Source of the DNA: Adiantum capillus-veneris | Taxonomy: Eukaryota > Streptophyta > Polypodiopsida > Polypodiales > Pteridaceae | Direction of reading: 5' to 3' | Assembly: GCA_014529385.2 (NCBI GenBank) | Contig: CM043959.1 | Coordinates: forward strand, 5,088,545-5,152,544 | DNA: 64,000 bases | Shown: positions 33,271-45,330 of the stretch, piece after piece | Layout of the letters: every line of letters begins with the position of its first letter | Position numbering within the stretch: position 1 is the first letter of the stretch | The notes under the pieces: model-generated | Databases searched by the model: none | The model's input: the letters and a program-made list of their open reading frames with translations, nothing else | What the model was told of the DNA's origin: nothing | Made by a program: the position numbers and the translations under genes

Positions 33271-33540
33271 TGTCAAGACAAGGGCAAGGCCTAGACAAGG
33301 GCAAGCCCGGGCTAGGCAGTGTGGAAAGGGAGTCCAACTAAGGCAAAGGGCTGGGAGCCATGGTATATAGTGGGAGGTTGGGAGGTGGACTCCAAGGCAC
33401 TAGTTCCCCTTGTCTCACGTGCACCTCCTAGAGCGGAGTGCTACAAAGGCACATGGAGAAGAAGGGTGAGACAAGAGAAGAAGAACACAGACACTAGGTG
33501 AGTAAGAGTGAGAATTTTCCTCTTGCACGTAGTTACTTAT
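33271..33540 (+). repeat. Chromovirus 3' LTR (end uncertain)
   Basis: TGTCAAGACAAGGGC begins right after the integrase stop, preceded by the purine tract 'aaggtgggag'. The 3' end is not defined; similarity to the other LTR copies is limited to the first part. Confidence 0.6.
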
Positions 33541-35079
33541 AGATTTCTTGAATGCTCAAAATGATTGCAAACTATCCGTCCGAACATAAAGTTACCATAG
33601 ATAAACTTGCTATCCTTTTACATAGTTTATAGTTCACTTATTCTTTTGCCACCTGCCAACTACAATAAAGAAATATTTATCAATTTCTATTACATTGATA
33701 CTACTCGTACTAGCAATTAAAGGTAACACAAGAATAGAGATATAGAGAATACAATAGACGCAGGGAATAGAGATATTTTTTGATATGAATCAAAGTTACA
33801 ACAAATAGAGCACAACCTTGAGGAAGGAGCTCAAACCACCCAAGCACCCCTAAGCTATTACAGTTTGCATGCACATTAGCAATCACAATTTTTCTCAATT
33901 AAAGTCATGATCGTCACTCACAAGTATAATCACAATCTCAATCACATAAATCTCACCAAGAATAGGCGGTTTTGATGTAGATGAAAAGCAATGGCATTCG
34001 AACTCCAAAATTAGCCCCAAAAGCGGACCGTTTGTCCGGGCTTCAATCACCTATCAAAATAGCCAAAACACATGCATGCATAAAAATAACATATGCATGA
34101 GAGAGATAAAAGGTTGGGAACAAAGTGATGGGAAATATCCCTTTTCAAAGGTTTGTAACTCAAAAATGACAAAGAGTTAGAACCGGCTTGTGAGATATCA
34201 AAATGTTTATTTTTGGAAGCTTAACAATTTTTGTGAGGCGGTCTGTGGAAAAACCCATGACCCCTTTTCTCAAATTCTAACCTATGATTCCGAAATAGTT
34301 GTAAAATGGCCTGAAAACGTTTCAAACTACGCACCCACTCACTTTTACAATGCCAAACAAGCATGAAAACATAGAAATAGAAAACGCTTAACGAGATAAA
34401 CTTTTCTTACATAACAAAATAAACATTTCACTCACTCACTCAAAAGAATTTTTTCTTGCATAACAAAATAAGCATTTCGCTCACGCAAAACCTTTCCAAA
34501 TTCTCACTCAAATGTGCTCAAAACTTACCTCCAAAATAGGTGCTCAACGAGGTGATTTATTTTGGGAAAAACTAGTGCCTATGGACTCTAAACATCTTAA
34601 AACATGACTTGAAATACTAACTCCATGAAGATATTAAAAAAGTGAATTATCATACTAACTTATTATAAGTGTCCAAATTTCCATGTGTATAAATTTGATT
34701 AAACGGCACACTAAACTACAAGGCAAAGCATGGCTTCCATTCTTTTATAATGTTTGGAGAGATATATTGCCAACCCTTCAACATACTTTCGTGTGTCTTG
34801 CTCTATGTGGTATGCAGTTTGTGTCATTTCCTTAAGCCATGATGAAAAGTTTAACTAGGCTCATAGTTTTCATTGTATCTTGTCTCGAACATCATATTTA
34901 TCCTCACAAACTTGATCAAGACACATTTTTTCTTAACATATTAATAGTTTGATTTACTTTCATTTATGCCCTTTGATATCACTTGCTGTAAATTACTTTA
35001 AGCACATGTTTTCTTCAATAGTAAACATTTGATGTCAAGATTTATATGTGTTTGATATACATATTTTTGTTGCCTCCTA
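33541..35079. other. 1.5 kb without a recognised gene
   Basis: AT-rich sequence with short frames only. A 46-bp stretch 'cataacaaaataa(a/g)catttc' is tandemly repeated at about 34411 and 34458. Confidence 0.5.
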
Positions 35080-35347
35080 TGTCAAGTCTTAAGATGAAGA
35101 TCTCGAGCCATGGAAAGCTAGGACCCAAGCGCAAAAAGATAGAGACCAAGTCGAGACCAGGTTGAAATTAGATGAGCACCCATACACTTGTATTGATGGC
35201 TTCCATGAGAAGGACCATCTAAGATCGAGGCGACTAACACGTACAAATAACCACCCAACCATGCCCCATATAGGCCCTTGGTCGTGCTATCTTTACCACG
35301 TGTCTTTCTTAGCCATTGGCCTGTCTGATCTTACCTTAGGTCTGACA
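35080..35347 (-). repeat. Chromovirus LTR, minus strand (268 bp)
   Basis: On the minus strand from TGTCAGACC (35347) to CTTGACA (35080), TG...CA form. It contains 'ccaagggcctatat' with a TATA-like core. It directly follows the remnant chromodomain stop codon. Confidence 0.65.
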
Positions 35348-35660
35348 TTACTCCCCTTTGGAGAAGCATTTTCGTCCTCAAAAACAATAGTGGTGATATT
35401 TTCATAAGAACACTAATTTTTTCACAATGGCATCTTTCATGGATCCAACTGTCCATTTGACTAGAACATACTTCAATAGGCCACATTGCTGAATAATCAA
35501 CAATGTTACGAACAACCAACTTGGTTAACTTTAGAGATAAAGTGGATTGAATAAACCGTACAAAGTTTAGTCAACTTATCTATCACCACCCAAACCGAGC
35601 CATGACCTCTATTGGTGATTGATAGACCAGCTACTAATCTTGTAAATGCTTCATATGCTA
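35348..35660 (-). pseudogene. Chromovirus integrase/chromodomain remnant
   Basis: On the minus strand, 'RGHGSVWVVIDKLTK' (about 35612-35568) is the start of a gypsy integrase core. After a large deletion the frame resumes near the C-terminus with VFEDENASPKGE (about 35390-35355), matching VFEDENSS at the end of the plus-strand copy (32311-33270), just before the LTR. Stops and frame changes lie between. Confidence 0.65.
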
Positions 35661-35689
35661 CCAACTTCAGGAATTTGCATGCCGCTCCA

Positions 35690-35757
35690 AATCAGCATTT
35701 GCTAAACACTAGGGCCCATAACACCTAGTGTGCATGCATTTAGCAAAAACTGATCCG
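35690..35757. repeat. Imperfect hairpin, MITE-like
   Basis: 'atcagcatttgctaaacactagg' (about 35690-35713) faces 'cctagtgtgcatgcatttagcaaaaactgat' (about 35722-35753) around a short loop with gggccc. The TTTGCTAAA and CACTAGG blocks pair perfectly. Confidence 0.5.
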
Positions 35758-37254
35758 AACCTGCATTTTCATGACTAGAATCGACAATGCTGATGGCGGA
35801 TGTGATGCTCATAGCACACATGAAAGAGTAGGGTAAATAGTTCTTAGAAAAAACTAAATACGTCCTACTGCAATCATTTGTAAACCTTGCTAGAACGTTT
35901 GATCCATAATAGAATGTGAAACAAAAATCACATATATGCACAAACAATGAAACGTTTTCATTAACAATACATATCCTTGCTATATACGTAAATGTTGTTT
36001 AGTAGCATTTGTAACCTTACAAGTCTTTCTAAGTACTCGATAGTTTTTTGCCACTGAAATTGTTCCTGATACTACGTGCTTAAAATGGTTTGTGGAACGG
36101 ATTTGACCAGCAGCTAGAGACTCTATCACGATACATAATTAAGTTAACATGCACCAATGTTAGTCCCAAAGACTCGTATTCTCCATGTAAGGAATATGTC
36201 TCATATACGAATGTCCAAAAAAATTACATCCATCAAGTACAAGATGTACTTGTGTGTGGAGATACATGTAAACACTCGACGGCATGAGTGAGAGGGACCC
36301 TCGTAACTCTTTCTCCACATGAGCTAAACGGAACCCCATGAGTTCTTAGACTATGTTGTATCCCTTGTGACAACATGTGCCAAACCAAACCCTACCATGT
36401 AGATCCATGACTACGGGGTGGAAAAGTGTTTATGGTACACTTATGCCCAAAGTTCTTTGCTCCTCCATGACCTTGTCATGTCTTAAGAGCGAAATGGATG
36501 AAAGCATTCTATCTTATATATCCTACTTGGAAAACTCAATCAAAGCATATGAAAAAATGAAATAAAACCAAATCATACGTGTACCTAGAGGTTGAACATG
36601 ACGTCCACTTACACGTAGCTAAGTGCACATGACCAAAAATCTTGCTTGAAAAGACGAAGCACGTATATAAGTTTTGGCCATAGCTACAATTTTGTGTGCC
36701 GCTAGAATTTTTTGCAGATGAGCTTCAAAACATCAGTATATCCTACGTGCGGAGGTCGTACTAGGTCATGAATGGCCCGTGCATGTCTTTGACTAGACAC
36801 CCCTTGCCCGTATCGTTGTTATGATGGTGGGATAAATCCCTTAGTAGGGGGGTGTCCAATAATAGGGCACCTTCTGGAGCTAGAAAAGAAATACTGAAGA
36901 ATTTTTTACTCTGTAGCGATGGCGCTCTTTAGGGCGACGCACACGTGCACAGCCTGCTTGCAATCTGTTTCATGGCAGTTGACCCCGACCCCCTTCCCTT
37001 GCAAAGTGGTTGTTCCCTCCTCTTTAGCTTCAGAAACAAGCCCACCTAAGGATGCTTTCTCACAGGCCTAATCAATCCACCTTTGCTCCTTGAGTTCGTG
37101 CTTGAAAGCCTTGCTTCCCACGTTGACCTACGCCTCCTCCTTAGCCACACCTTCCATGATGCTTTTGTGTGAGAGAGCTAGAGATAGCCAAGATTGAAAG
37201 AGAGTCCATCCTCCAAGATTCACTCCTACTTTCCCCCTCCTCCATAGCTTTCCT
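35758..37254. other. 1.5 kb without a recognised gene
   Basis: Only short open frames; nothing supportable. Confidence 0.45.
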
Positions 37255-37371
37255 ACAAATAACCACCCACCCATGCATTATATAGGCCCTTGGCCCTGCT
37301 ATTTATAAGATCCTCTTTATCGTACATCTGTCCTAGCCCTTGACCTGCCCGATTTAACCTTAGGCCTGACA
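37255..37371 (-). repeat. Chromovirus LTR fragment, minus strand
   Basis: TGTCAGGCCTAAGG at 37371 reading down, with 'gggccaagggcctatata' and 'gggtggttatttgta', as in the LTR at 35080-35347. The rest of the LTR below 37255 is not recognisably conserved. Confidence 0.6.
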
Positions 37372-37893
37372 TTCCACATGCTTTTGTTTAAACTTGAGGC
37401 ATGGTGAGAATTACAATTACAATGATAATGACAAAAAATAAGCATAAGAAATGTTAAAGATTTTAAGATGTGGTGTCCAAAAATAAACAATAGTGTTGTT
37501 AAGCATGGTGTGAATGTGAGTGTGTCTGTGAGAGAGAAAGAGGACAGGGGTTTTTTTTTTTAAATGAGTACAAAAGCAAATATAATTGTCTTGGTTTTAT
37601 CAATCTCAAGATCTAGCATTAAAGAACAAACAATGATTTGGAGGGCTCCGCTTACAACCCTCATCACCTTATCTCAAAAGCTTAAAAGATCAAAAAATTA
37701 AGGCCCTTGACACTAGCAAGCCAAAAAAAATTCTACGACAAGGCCGACCAAGCATGACAAGTTGACAACAAATTTCTCGTGCTTGGTATCACTTTTGTTG
37801 ACGTATATGACATGAAATGTGATTTTGTGAGCTTCCTCTCCACAAACTCTAGAGAATATCACACTAATAAGATCATCATCACTAACTTCAGTT

Positions 37894-37894
<1 letters not shown>

Positions 37895-37938
<44 letters not shown>
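37895..37938. repeat. (CT)n microsatellite
   Basis: About 22 uninterrupted CT dinucleotides. Confidence 0.95.
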
Positions 37939-37939
<1 letters not shown>

Positions 37940-38348
37940 AGTCGGCACAAGGATACATATTAACTTTTGTGATAACACTTAGAAGAGAAGAGTACTTGGA
38001 GGAATATGTTGATAGATGTGTGGATTCCACTTGTAAGAGCATGCAAAGCCTTGGGGAGCCTCCACTTTAGTATGATGTTTCTTGGAATTCACTTAATGTA
38101 CAATAAGCTTAGGGAGTTAGGATAGAGAACCTATTGGACATTATTTTTACAAAATAGACATGTAAAGATTTTCTTCAAAGCCATCAAAATATCCAAATGG
38201 TTTCTTCATTTAATGCTCATATACTTTGGTATCCTCTTCTAATTAGTTCACATACATATCCTCAAGGAAATAACCCAGCAAAATATGATGTTATAGAAAT
38301 ATCTATATTCTCTCCAAAATGTTTTCTCTTGGAGCATATGATTGTAGA

Positions 38349-38550
38349 TATGCCCAACATGGACGTGACAACGGACCTATGGTTTGTTTGAAGCAGATGT
38401 GAAGGGAAGGCCTTTCTCGAGATGCAATCACCTATGCTCACACCTTGAAGGCCTCTAGCCTTATGCAAGAAGTTGACATGGGCGAGATAATTCACAATGA
38501 GATTGCTAGTCAAGGTTTGTTGGAGAAAGATGTCATGGTTGGTTGTCATA
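38349..38550 (+). pseudogene. PPR protein fragment
   Basis: One frame reads YAQHGRDN, then LKQM, a TGA stop, then REGLSRDAITYAHTLKASS and GEIIHNEIASQGLLEKDVM. This is the canonical sequence of a plant P/L/S-type pentatricopeptide repeat: 'YAQHG..eAL..F.qM..EGL.PDAITYA..LKACs' followed by 'G..IH.EI..QGLLEKDV..GNAL'. Such proteins bind organelle RNAs for editing or processing. Only about two repeats survive, with an in-frame TGA near 38396, and similarity fades after 38550. It is a gene fragment or retro-captured piece. A related fragment lies in the Gypsy-C LTR. Confidence 0.65.
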
Positions 38551-39642
38551 ATAATCAATATCTAATTCTCCTAAATGATTTTCTCATGTTAAACTGATCA
38601 TTTAATATGGGGAAGTGCCAGGGGAGAAAAACCTAGAATATTGGTTAAGCTAGTAGACCGGCCACAGTAAGGATCCAAAGGAGGGAAAATAGGGATCCAA
38701 AGGGGGGGCCATCTGCAAAAGAGCTATGTGCAACAATGGGCTCAAAGGACCCTAAGGTTCAGCCCATTAAGACTTCCAAAATGCTAAGGTTCCAAAATTC
38801 AAAGGTTGTGTCCAAAGGTCAAACATTAGGGGAATTGGATGCTTTGAGTGTGTCCCAAAAAGTCTTTGTCAAGCCCTACATAGGAGGGGGCGAGCCCAAG
38901 AAGTAGGGGATGAGAGAGAAACACCCACACACACTCACAAGCTTCATTTGTACAAAAGGGGAAAGAGGGGCACATGTCAGCTCCCTAGGCCACATGCCCA
39001 CAAGGTGTACTCAAAACCTATTGGATGGCCATGGATGTCGACCAATGATAATTAGGCTAGAGTAAATCTAGTTTAATTAATTTAAAAACACTCAATAAAA
39101 GAACCAATAAGAATTAAGCTCTCTAGAAGACTATTGGACAGTCTCCCATGGGGACCAATGAGCATTTAGCAGCCCAACGGCTTGCCTGATTCCTATTGGC
39201 AAGGAGGCAAAGGGGTCCAATGAGAGTTTAGTTGCATTTATTAATTACCTAAAGCTCTCACAAAATTGGAAATGGGGACACATGTCAGAGGGCTATCACT
39301 TATGCTGCTTAATTTCCATTGGCTAGGCCTGGGGAGGTCCAATAGGGCTGTAGCATGAGCATTTAGCAAGGAGGGTCGACCAAGAGAGAGAGGGGGCTGA
39401 TTTTTGCAAGGCATTATCACACACACACTCACACAATCTCATGTGTGAAGCAAAGAATACTCTCTCTCCTTCTCAAGCTTTAATGGAAAGCTTACCACCT
39501 ACTCCAAGCTTGTGAGAAGGAATGTCTACACCAACAACTCTTGGCTTTGTGATACAAATCTAACCAAGAGCCAAGCTTCAATGCATGCTCATCTCCTCTA
39601 CCATGCTAATTACTAAGCTAAGCTATTCTAGTATGAGTGATT
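38551..39642. other. Repeat-rich spacer, no gene recognised
   Basis: Contains a doubled 'ggatccaaag' G-rich word (38670-38710) and the CCAAT inverted-repeat array. It ends in the TSD of Copia-E (39638-39642). Confidence 0.5.
39018..39370. repeat. Array of ATTGG...CCAAT palindromic units
   Basis: Four imperfect units of the form 'ctattgg-N20-ccaatgaga(g)tttag' begin at about 39018, 39133, 39196 and 39318. Each unit is an inverted repeat of CCAAT. Confidence 0.55.
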
Positions 39643-39834
39643 TGAAAGAGTACGAGCGGAAGTGCGACGCGAGAGAGAGTGCGAGAAGAAGAGCACGACG
39701 ATATGGTGAACTCGCTCTACTGTAATGTGTAGAGCATAGTGAGTTCTTATTAGGTTTTAACAAAAGAATATGTGTACATACCTGGCAGCCCGCCCACTTA
39801 CCTGGGCGACCACATTGGGCTTTATACCCCAACA
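39643..39834 (-). repeat. Copia-E 3' LTR (192 bp)
   Basis: On the minus strand from TGTTGGGG (39834) to CTTTCA (39643). A TATAAAG lies only about ten bases from the LTR start. Confidence 0.95.
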
Positions 39835-39923
39835 ACCTCCCACTTAAAGTCCAATGTGGTACTTTAAGTGTGAGAGAAGCTACTATACAAGCTAATATAC
39901 AAGAGATGTAGAGAAGTGATGTA

Positions 39924-42900
39924 CTACCCTACACCTAACTGCTTGCGAAAATGCGCAAAGCTCTCTGAGGGAAGTCCTTTTGTAAGTAGATCAGCAGGAT
40001 TTTCTGTGGTGTGAACTTTGACAAGCTGAAGTTGCTTATTCTCGAGCACTTCCCTGATGAAATGATACTTCACATCCACATGCTTTGTCTTTGAGTGATA
40101 AACTGGATTGCGAGCCAATTGTATAGCACTTTGACTATCACAATACAACACAGGCATCTCTTCTTTGATTCCCAAATCTGTTACTAGTCGATTAAGCCAA
40201 ATTGATTCTTTGCATGCCTCTGATGCTGCAACATATTCAGCCTCTGTAGTAGACTGAGTAACACAATCTTGTAATCTAGAACGCCATGATACTGCTCCAC
40301 CAGCCAATGTAAAGACATACCCTGACGTAGACCTTCGGTTGTCTAAGTCACCTGCATAATCTGAGTCTATAAAACCCTTTACACTTAGCTCCTGACTCCC
40401 ATAGCATATACGCATACTCTTTGTAGCTTTCAGGTATCTCAATATTCCTTTCACTGCCTCCCAATGTTTCTTGCCTGGGTTTGACATGTATCGACTTACT
40501 ACTCCCACTGCAAATGCAATGTCTGGGCGAGTAGCAATCATTGCATACATCAAAGTACCCACTGCAGACGCATATGGAATCTTATCCATTTCAGCCTGTT
40601 CTTCCTCAGACACAGGACAATCTTGTTTGCTAAGTTTCACATATGGTGGCAATGGAACACTCAATGCCTTTCCCTTCTCCATATTGAAACGTTGCAAAAC
40701 CTTGTCAATATACTTTCTTTGAGATAACCAAATCAACTTCTTTGATCTGTCTCTCTCAATGCGCATACCAAGGATATGACTTGCTTCACCCATGTCTTTC
40801 ATGTCAAACGATTTTGCCATCTTTGACTTCAAAGCTGAAATTTCTTCCAAGTGCTTGCCAGCAATCAACATGTCATCCACATACAAAATAAGGATCAGCC
40901 AACTACCATCCTTAGCCTTCTTTGTATATAGATAGTGATCGAACTCACTACGTTTGTAGCCTTGAGAAAGCATAAACTTGTGGAATTTATGGTACCATGC
41001 CCTCGGTGATTGTTTTAAGCCATAAAAACTCTTTAACAACTGGCATACCCAATCTTCCTTGCCTTTCTCAACAAACCCTTCTGGCTGCTGCATGTAAATT
41101 TCCACATCTAAATCACCATGCAAGAACGCTGTCTTGACATCCATTTGGTGCAACACCAAATCTAATATGGCAACCAATGCAAGAAAGCATCTCAATGTAG
41201 TCATCTTGACCACCGGAGAGAAGACTTCATCAAAGTCAATGCCTTGTTCTTGCTTAAAGCCCTTGGCAACAAGCCTTGCTTTGTACTTTGGCTGACTATC
41301 ATGAGCGGTGATCTTATACCTGTAAACCCATTTACAGGGTAGAGCCTTTTTGCCCCGTGGTAATTTAACTAGCTTCCATGTCTGGTTTTTATGCAGAGCT
41401 GTCATCTCTGATTGCATGGCCAATTGCCAATTCCCGGAGTCCTTCATTTGCACTGCTTCCTTGTAACATGAAGGCTCATTGCAATCAGTCAACATGACAT
41501 AGTTCATAGATGGAACAAACCTATCAGGAGGTCGCATGACACGTCTAGATCTACGCACAATAGGTGGCTCAGGCTCAGCCACAACCTGTGGTTCCACTCT
41601 ATCCTGTCCTTGCTCCTCTTGAGCCTTGACATTTTGTCTTGCACGTGCAGGTCCATCTTCTTGGAAGACAACTCTTCTAATCTCCTCAACCCTCTCTGGT
41701 TTAGAATGATATTTGGATTCATTAAAGTGAACATCATTGCTGCGGACAACCTTTCTGGATTCGGGATCCCAAAGTCTGTACCCCATCTCACCAGAATTAC
41801 CATAGCCCTAGAAAGATGCACTTTCTACTCTTTGGCTCTAGTTTGTTCCTAAATTCCTTTGGAACGTGAGGATATGGCTCACAGCCAAAGACTCTGAGAT
41901 GCTTGTATGAGGGCATTTTGTCTGACCATACCATCTCTGGCACTGAATCCTTTTGCAAAACCTTGCTAGGAGATCTATTTACAAGATGAACAGCTGTTGA
42001 TACAGCTTCAGCTCAAAACCATTTGGCAGCTGTGCATTAGACAACATACTTCTGACCTTCTCTTGTATGGTCCTATTCATCCTCTCAGCAACACCATTTT
42101 GAGGAGGATTGTAAGGAGCAGTAAGTTCACGTTTTATACCTTTTGACTCACAAAAGTCCTGAAAGGCCTTTGAAACATACTCTCCACCATTGTCAGTGCG
42201 TAAGCATTTAAGCTTCTTTCCACTCTGATTCTCCACAAGTGTCACAAACGTTTTGAAAACACTAAACGCTTCATCCTTGTGATTGAGAAAGTAAACCCAT
42301 ACTTTCCTCGAGTAATCGTCTATAAATGTCATAAAGTAAGAAGCTCCCCCTAGAGATAGGTTAGGCATAGGTCCACACCAATCACTATGAACAAGTGCAA
42401 CTGTGTATCTCTTCTACTGCTTCTATGTTTATGTGGCTGCTGTGTTTGCTTACCATACAGACAATGTTCACATAATTCAAAATCATTAAATGAAAATCCA
42501 GGCAAATAACCAGAATGAGACAAGATTTCCATTCCCTTCTTGGACATATGTCCTAACCGGCTATGCCACAAAGAAACGTTCGGCTGCTCGGTTACATTGA
42601 TTACATTTTTAGAGACATTTGATACATAAATCATGTAAATTCCTCCAGAATTTACTCCACGTGCTACTGTCATAGAACCCTTGGATATCTTCCACATGTT
42701 CTGTCCAAAAATGGTGACGTAGCCAGCATCATCAAGTAAACCTGTGATGATCAAGCTCTTTGTAATTGCGGGAACATGTCTCACATTCTTCAGCGTGAAA
42801 GAAGAGCCATTCTGAAACTTCAATTGAACATCTCCAACACCTAAGATCTCACATGTCTGCCCATTGCCTAGCCGAACATGATCTTTAGTGGTCACATAAG

Positions 42901-43903
42901 AGGTAAACCACTCCTTGTTTGGAGACACATGAAGTGATGCCCCTGAGTCTATAATCCAGTCACTCAGTGCATTTCCATCAGATGCTGTAAGAAGAGCTGA
43001 GTCCATTGTATTCTTCAAGAAGTAGATGTCTCCTGACACTAGACTGTCATCCTCTGCAACAGTGTTTGTCACATTTATTTCTTGAATCTTCACTGAGGAC
43101 TTGTTCTTCTCACCATGGTCTTCAACTTTCTCTTTGCCTTTTTCTGCTTTCCATTCTCTGCAGTCTCTTTTCATGTGACCCTTCTTGCCACAATGGTAGC
43201 ATTCTATGTCACTCTTGCCTTTAGCACTGCGGGACTTGCTACGAGACTGATTCCTCTTTCCACCTTTATACTTTTCTTTGGTCCTTCCCCTGACAACTAA
43301 GGCTGTTCCTTTGCCTTTGTCCATTGTCTTTCTATTGGTTTCTTCAGTAAGCAGACTTCCTTCTACACCTTCTATGTTCAAACCATCTGGAGGTGCAGAA
43401 TTACTCAAAGCTGTGCGAAAAGTGTCCCAACTTTCCGGCAATGTGATCAACAGGAACATAGCTCTAACAGGTTCATCAAACTTGACACCTTGAGCTGACA
43501 ACTGACTATAGATTGTGTTGAATTCATTCAGATGATTGGACATAGGTGTCCCTTCTTTCATCTTCAAGTCAACAAGCTTCTTAAGCCAGTATACCTGTGA
43601 AGCTGCACTCTACTTCTCATAAAGATCACTCAGCTTTAACCATGCTTGATAAGCCGACATCTCGTCTGCTACATTGAAGTAAACGCTTTCTGCCAAAGTC
43701 AGCATAATGGTAGAAAGTGCCAATTCATCCATTTCGCTCCATTCATCTTCGTCCATATCTTTTGGTTTTATCCCCTTGAGCTTTATAGGTTTTATCGGCT
43801 TCTTTTGTACCAACACGTGCCAAATCTGCTTCTTCCACAATGGGAAATTGGTTCCATCCAGCTTCTTGATATTGTAAAGAGCAGTGTCCTGTGATCCAGC
43901 CAT
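39924..43903 (-). pseudogene. Copia-E gag-pol polyprotein, disabled
   Basis: ATG at 43903 starts a gag of the LWKKQ type with UBN2-like fold pattern. The CCHC knuckle CYHCGKKGHMKRDC lies near 43205-43164, protease DSGAS near 42950, integrase (LWHSRLGHMSKKG; TDNGGEY) at about 42580-42100, RT YVDDM at 40869-40883, and RNase H to the stop at 39924. Breaks: TAG at 43610-43612 in place of a Gln codon, and frameshifts near 42405, 42010 and 41808. The RT-RNase H part (41786-39924) remains open for 620 codons. The leader between primer site and ATG is long, about 1070 bp, and contains a 145-codon frame without ATG (44969-44532) that is probably chance. Confidence 0.95.
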
Positions 43904-44974
43904 AGCTACGCTTCACAGTAGTTTACTTTTTTGGGAAAAATTCGGCAGAGTTTCCCCTGTAAACTGACCTCTGAACCAATATCAACCTGTCAAATGAACC
44001 AAGAAAGCTTCAGATTCTGCATAAATTTCGGCAGAGACTCCTTTGTAAAATGGCTCTGGTGTACTAAAAACAGCTCAAAAAACACTGTCTCTCTGACACT
44101 GTAAGCTGCGGGTAAACCTGTCCTGCACCTGTACTGTCTCTCGCTGTCCTGTCACTGTCCTGTAAGCATAGACTGCGACAATGCCTCAACGGCAGTAAAT
44201 CAAAGATGCAATCCCAACTGTCTAACTCACAGTCAATACATCCTAGCTGCCTATCTAAGGGTGCTCGAGGGATCGCTCCAAGACCTGTATCACCGAAAGG
44301 ATCTCAACATTCGAGAATCCCCCAGCTCAATAAAACCTCACTCGACCCTCAACAAAGGCTGCAGTAAATCTGACAGTACATAGACTTCCCACAAAGTCAT
44401 ACATCCACAAATTTCCCACTGTATGATGTAACCGCTGCGGCGGTTGTTTGCTGCGTGACTCACAGCCAGCAAACCCTCAACATACATACATCATCTCTGA
44501 CAATACATACCATGTAGAAGTACCTGCAATGTCAGGATGAAATCTGGAATATCAAGCAGCAAACACAAGCTACCTGATGAACTAGTGGATGTCGCCTACA
44601 GTCTGTGTGTAGATGCACCCGTGTCGTATGTGACACGCCTCCAAGAACTGTGAGCTGTCCTTCGATGTGTAGACAGCCACAAATCAACACTCTGGGAGTG
44701 TCGATATCCTCATCACCTGCAGTCGTAAGCCGAAAACCCCAAATTTGCAGAGTCGGATCTGCACCCGTCGAGACCACGTAGTCGAAAATGGCTTGCGCAG
44801 ACCTTTGTCGAAGCCGAACGGTGGTCGAGATGACCTCAGAATGAAATTCTGAGAACACCGAGTCTTTCGGCCTTACCCACAGGATTTGGGACCGTGTCTT
44901 CGCCTGTCGAATTTCACTCCAATCTGAGCTGGTGACTCTAGCCTCCTGCAGTGCTGCCCCGAGCCTCAATCTGA

Positions 44975-44986
44975 GCTCTGATACCA
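44975..44986 (-). promoter_or_regulatory. Copia-E primer-binding site
   Basis: Reverse complement of TGGTATCAGAGC, two bases from the 5' LTR end. Confidence 0.95.
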
Positions 44987-44988
44987 GT

Positions 44989-45180
44989 TGAAGGAGTACG
45001 AGCGGAAGTGCGATGCGAGAGAGTGTGCGAGAAGAAGAGCACGACGATATGGTGAACTCGCTCTACTGTAATGTGTAGAGCATAGTGAGTTCTTATTAGG
45101 TTTTAACAAAAGAATATGTGTACATACCTGGCAGCCCGCCCACTTACCTAGGCGACCACATTGGGCTTTATACCCCAACA
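44989..45180 (-). repeat. Copia-E 5' LTR (192 bp)
   Basis: Nearly identical to 39643-39834. Differences include 'gaagg' against 'gaaag' at the LTR end and 'cctagg' against 'cctggg'. Confidence 0.95.
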
Positions 45181-45242
45181 TGATTATGTGAGGAGATGTA
45201 CATCTTTCTCGTAAGAATACTCCTTCTTCCTCTCAATCTACT

Positions 45243-45330
45243 CTCATACCCCGCTAGCTCTCACCATCTTCGAAGGTGTGTGAGGTCTTGGGTTCGAGAC
45301 CGTGAGGGAATTGATGTTGTGTTTGATAAG
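45243..45330 (+). repeat. tRNA-derived SINE-like head
   Basis: 'gctagctctcacc' resembles an A box and 'ggtcttgggttcgagacc' is an almost perfect T-arm with B box (ggttcgagacc), spaced about 33 bp as in tRNA promoters. There is no full cloverleaf, so it is likely a SINE head adjoining Copia-E. Confidence 0.45.

Larger units (their letters stand above)
39643..45180 (-). mobile_element. Copia-E: complete Ty1/copia LTR retrotransposon
   Basis: Both LTRs are 192 bp (3' LTR 39643-39834, 5' LTR 44989-45180). The TSD TGATT flanks the element at 39638-39642 and 45181-45185. The minus-strand primer site lies at 44975-44986 and the polypurine tract at about 39835-39852. The LTRs differ at about five positions. 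The polyprotein is disabled by one stop and three frameshifts. Gag and pol are closest within this window to Copia-G. Confidence 0.97.

Noticed and set aside
44532-44969. 145-codon frame in the Copia-E leader
   Set aside because: It lacks an ATG at its start, lies between primer site and gag, and has no domain; likely chance openness of a GC-rich leader.
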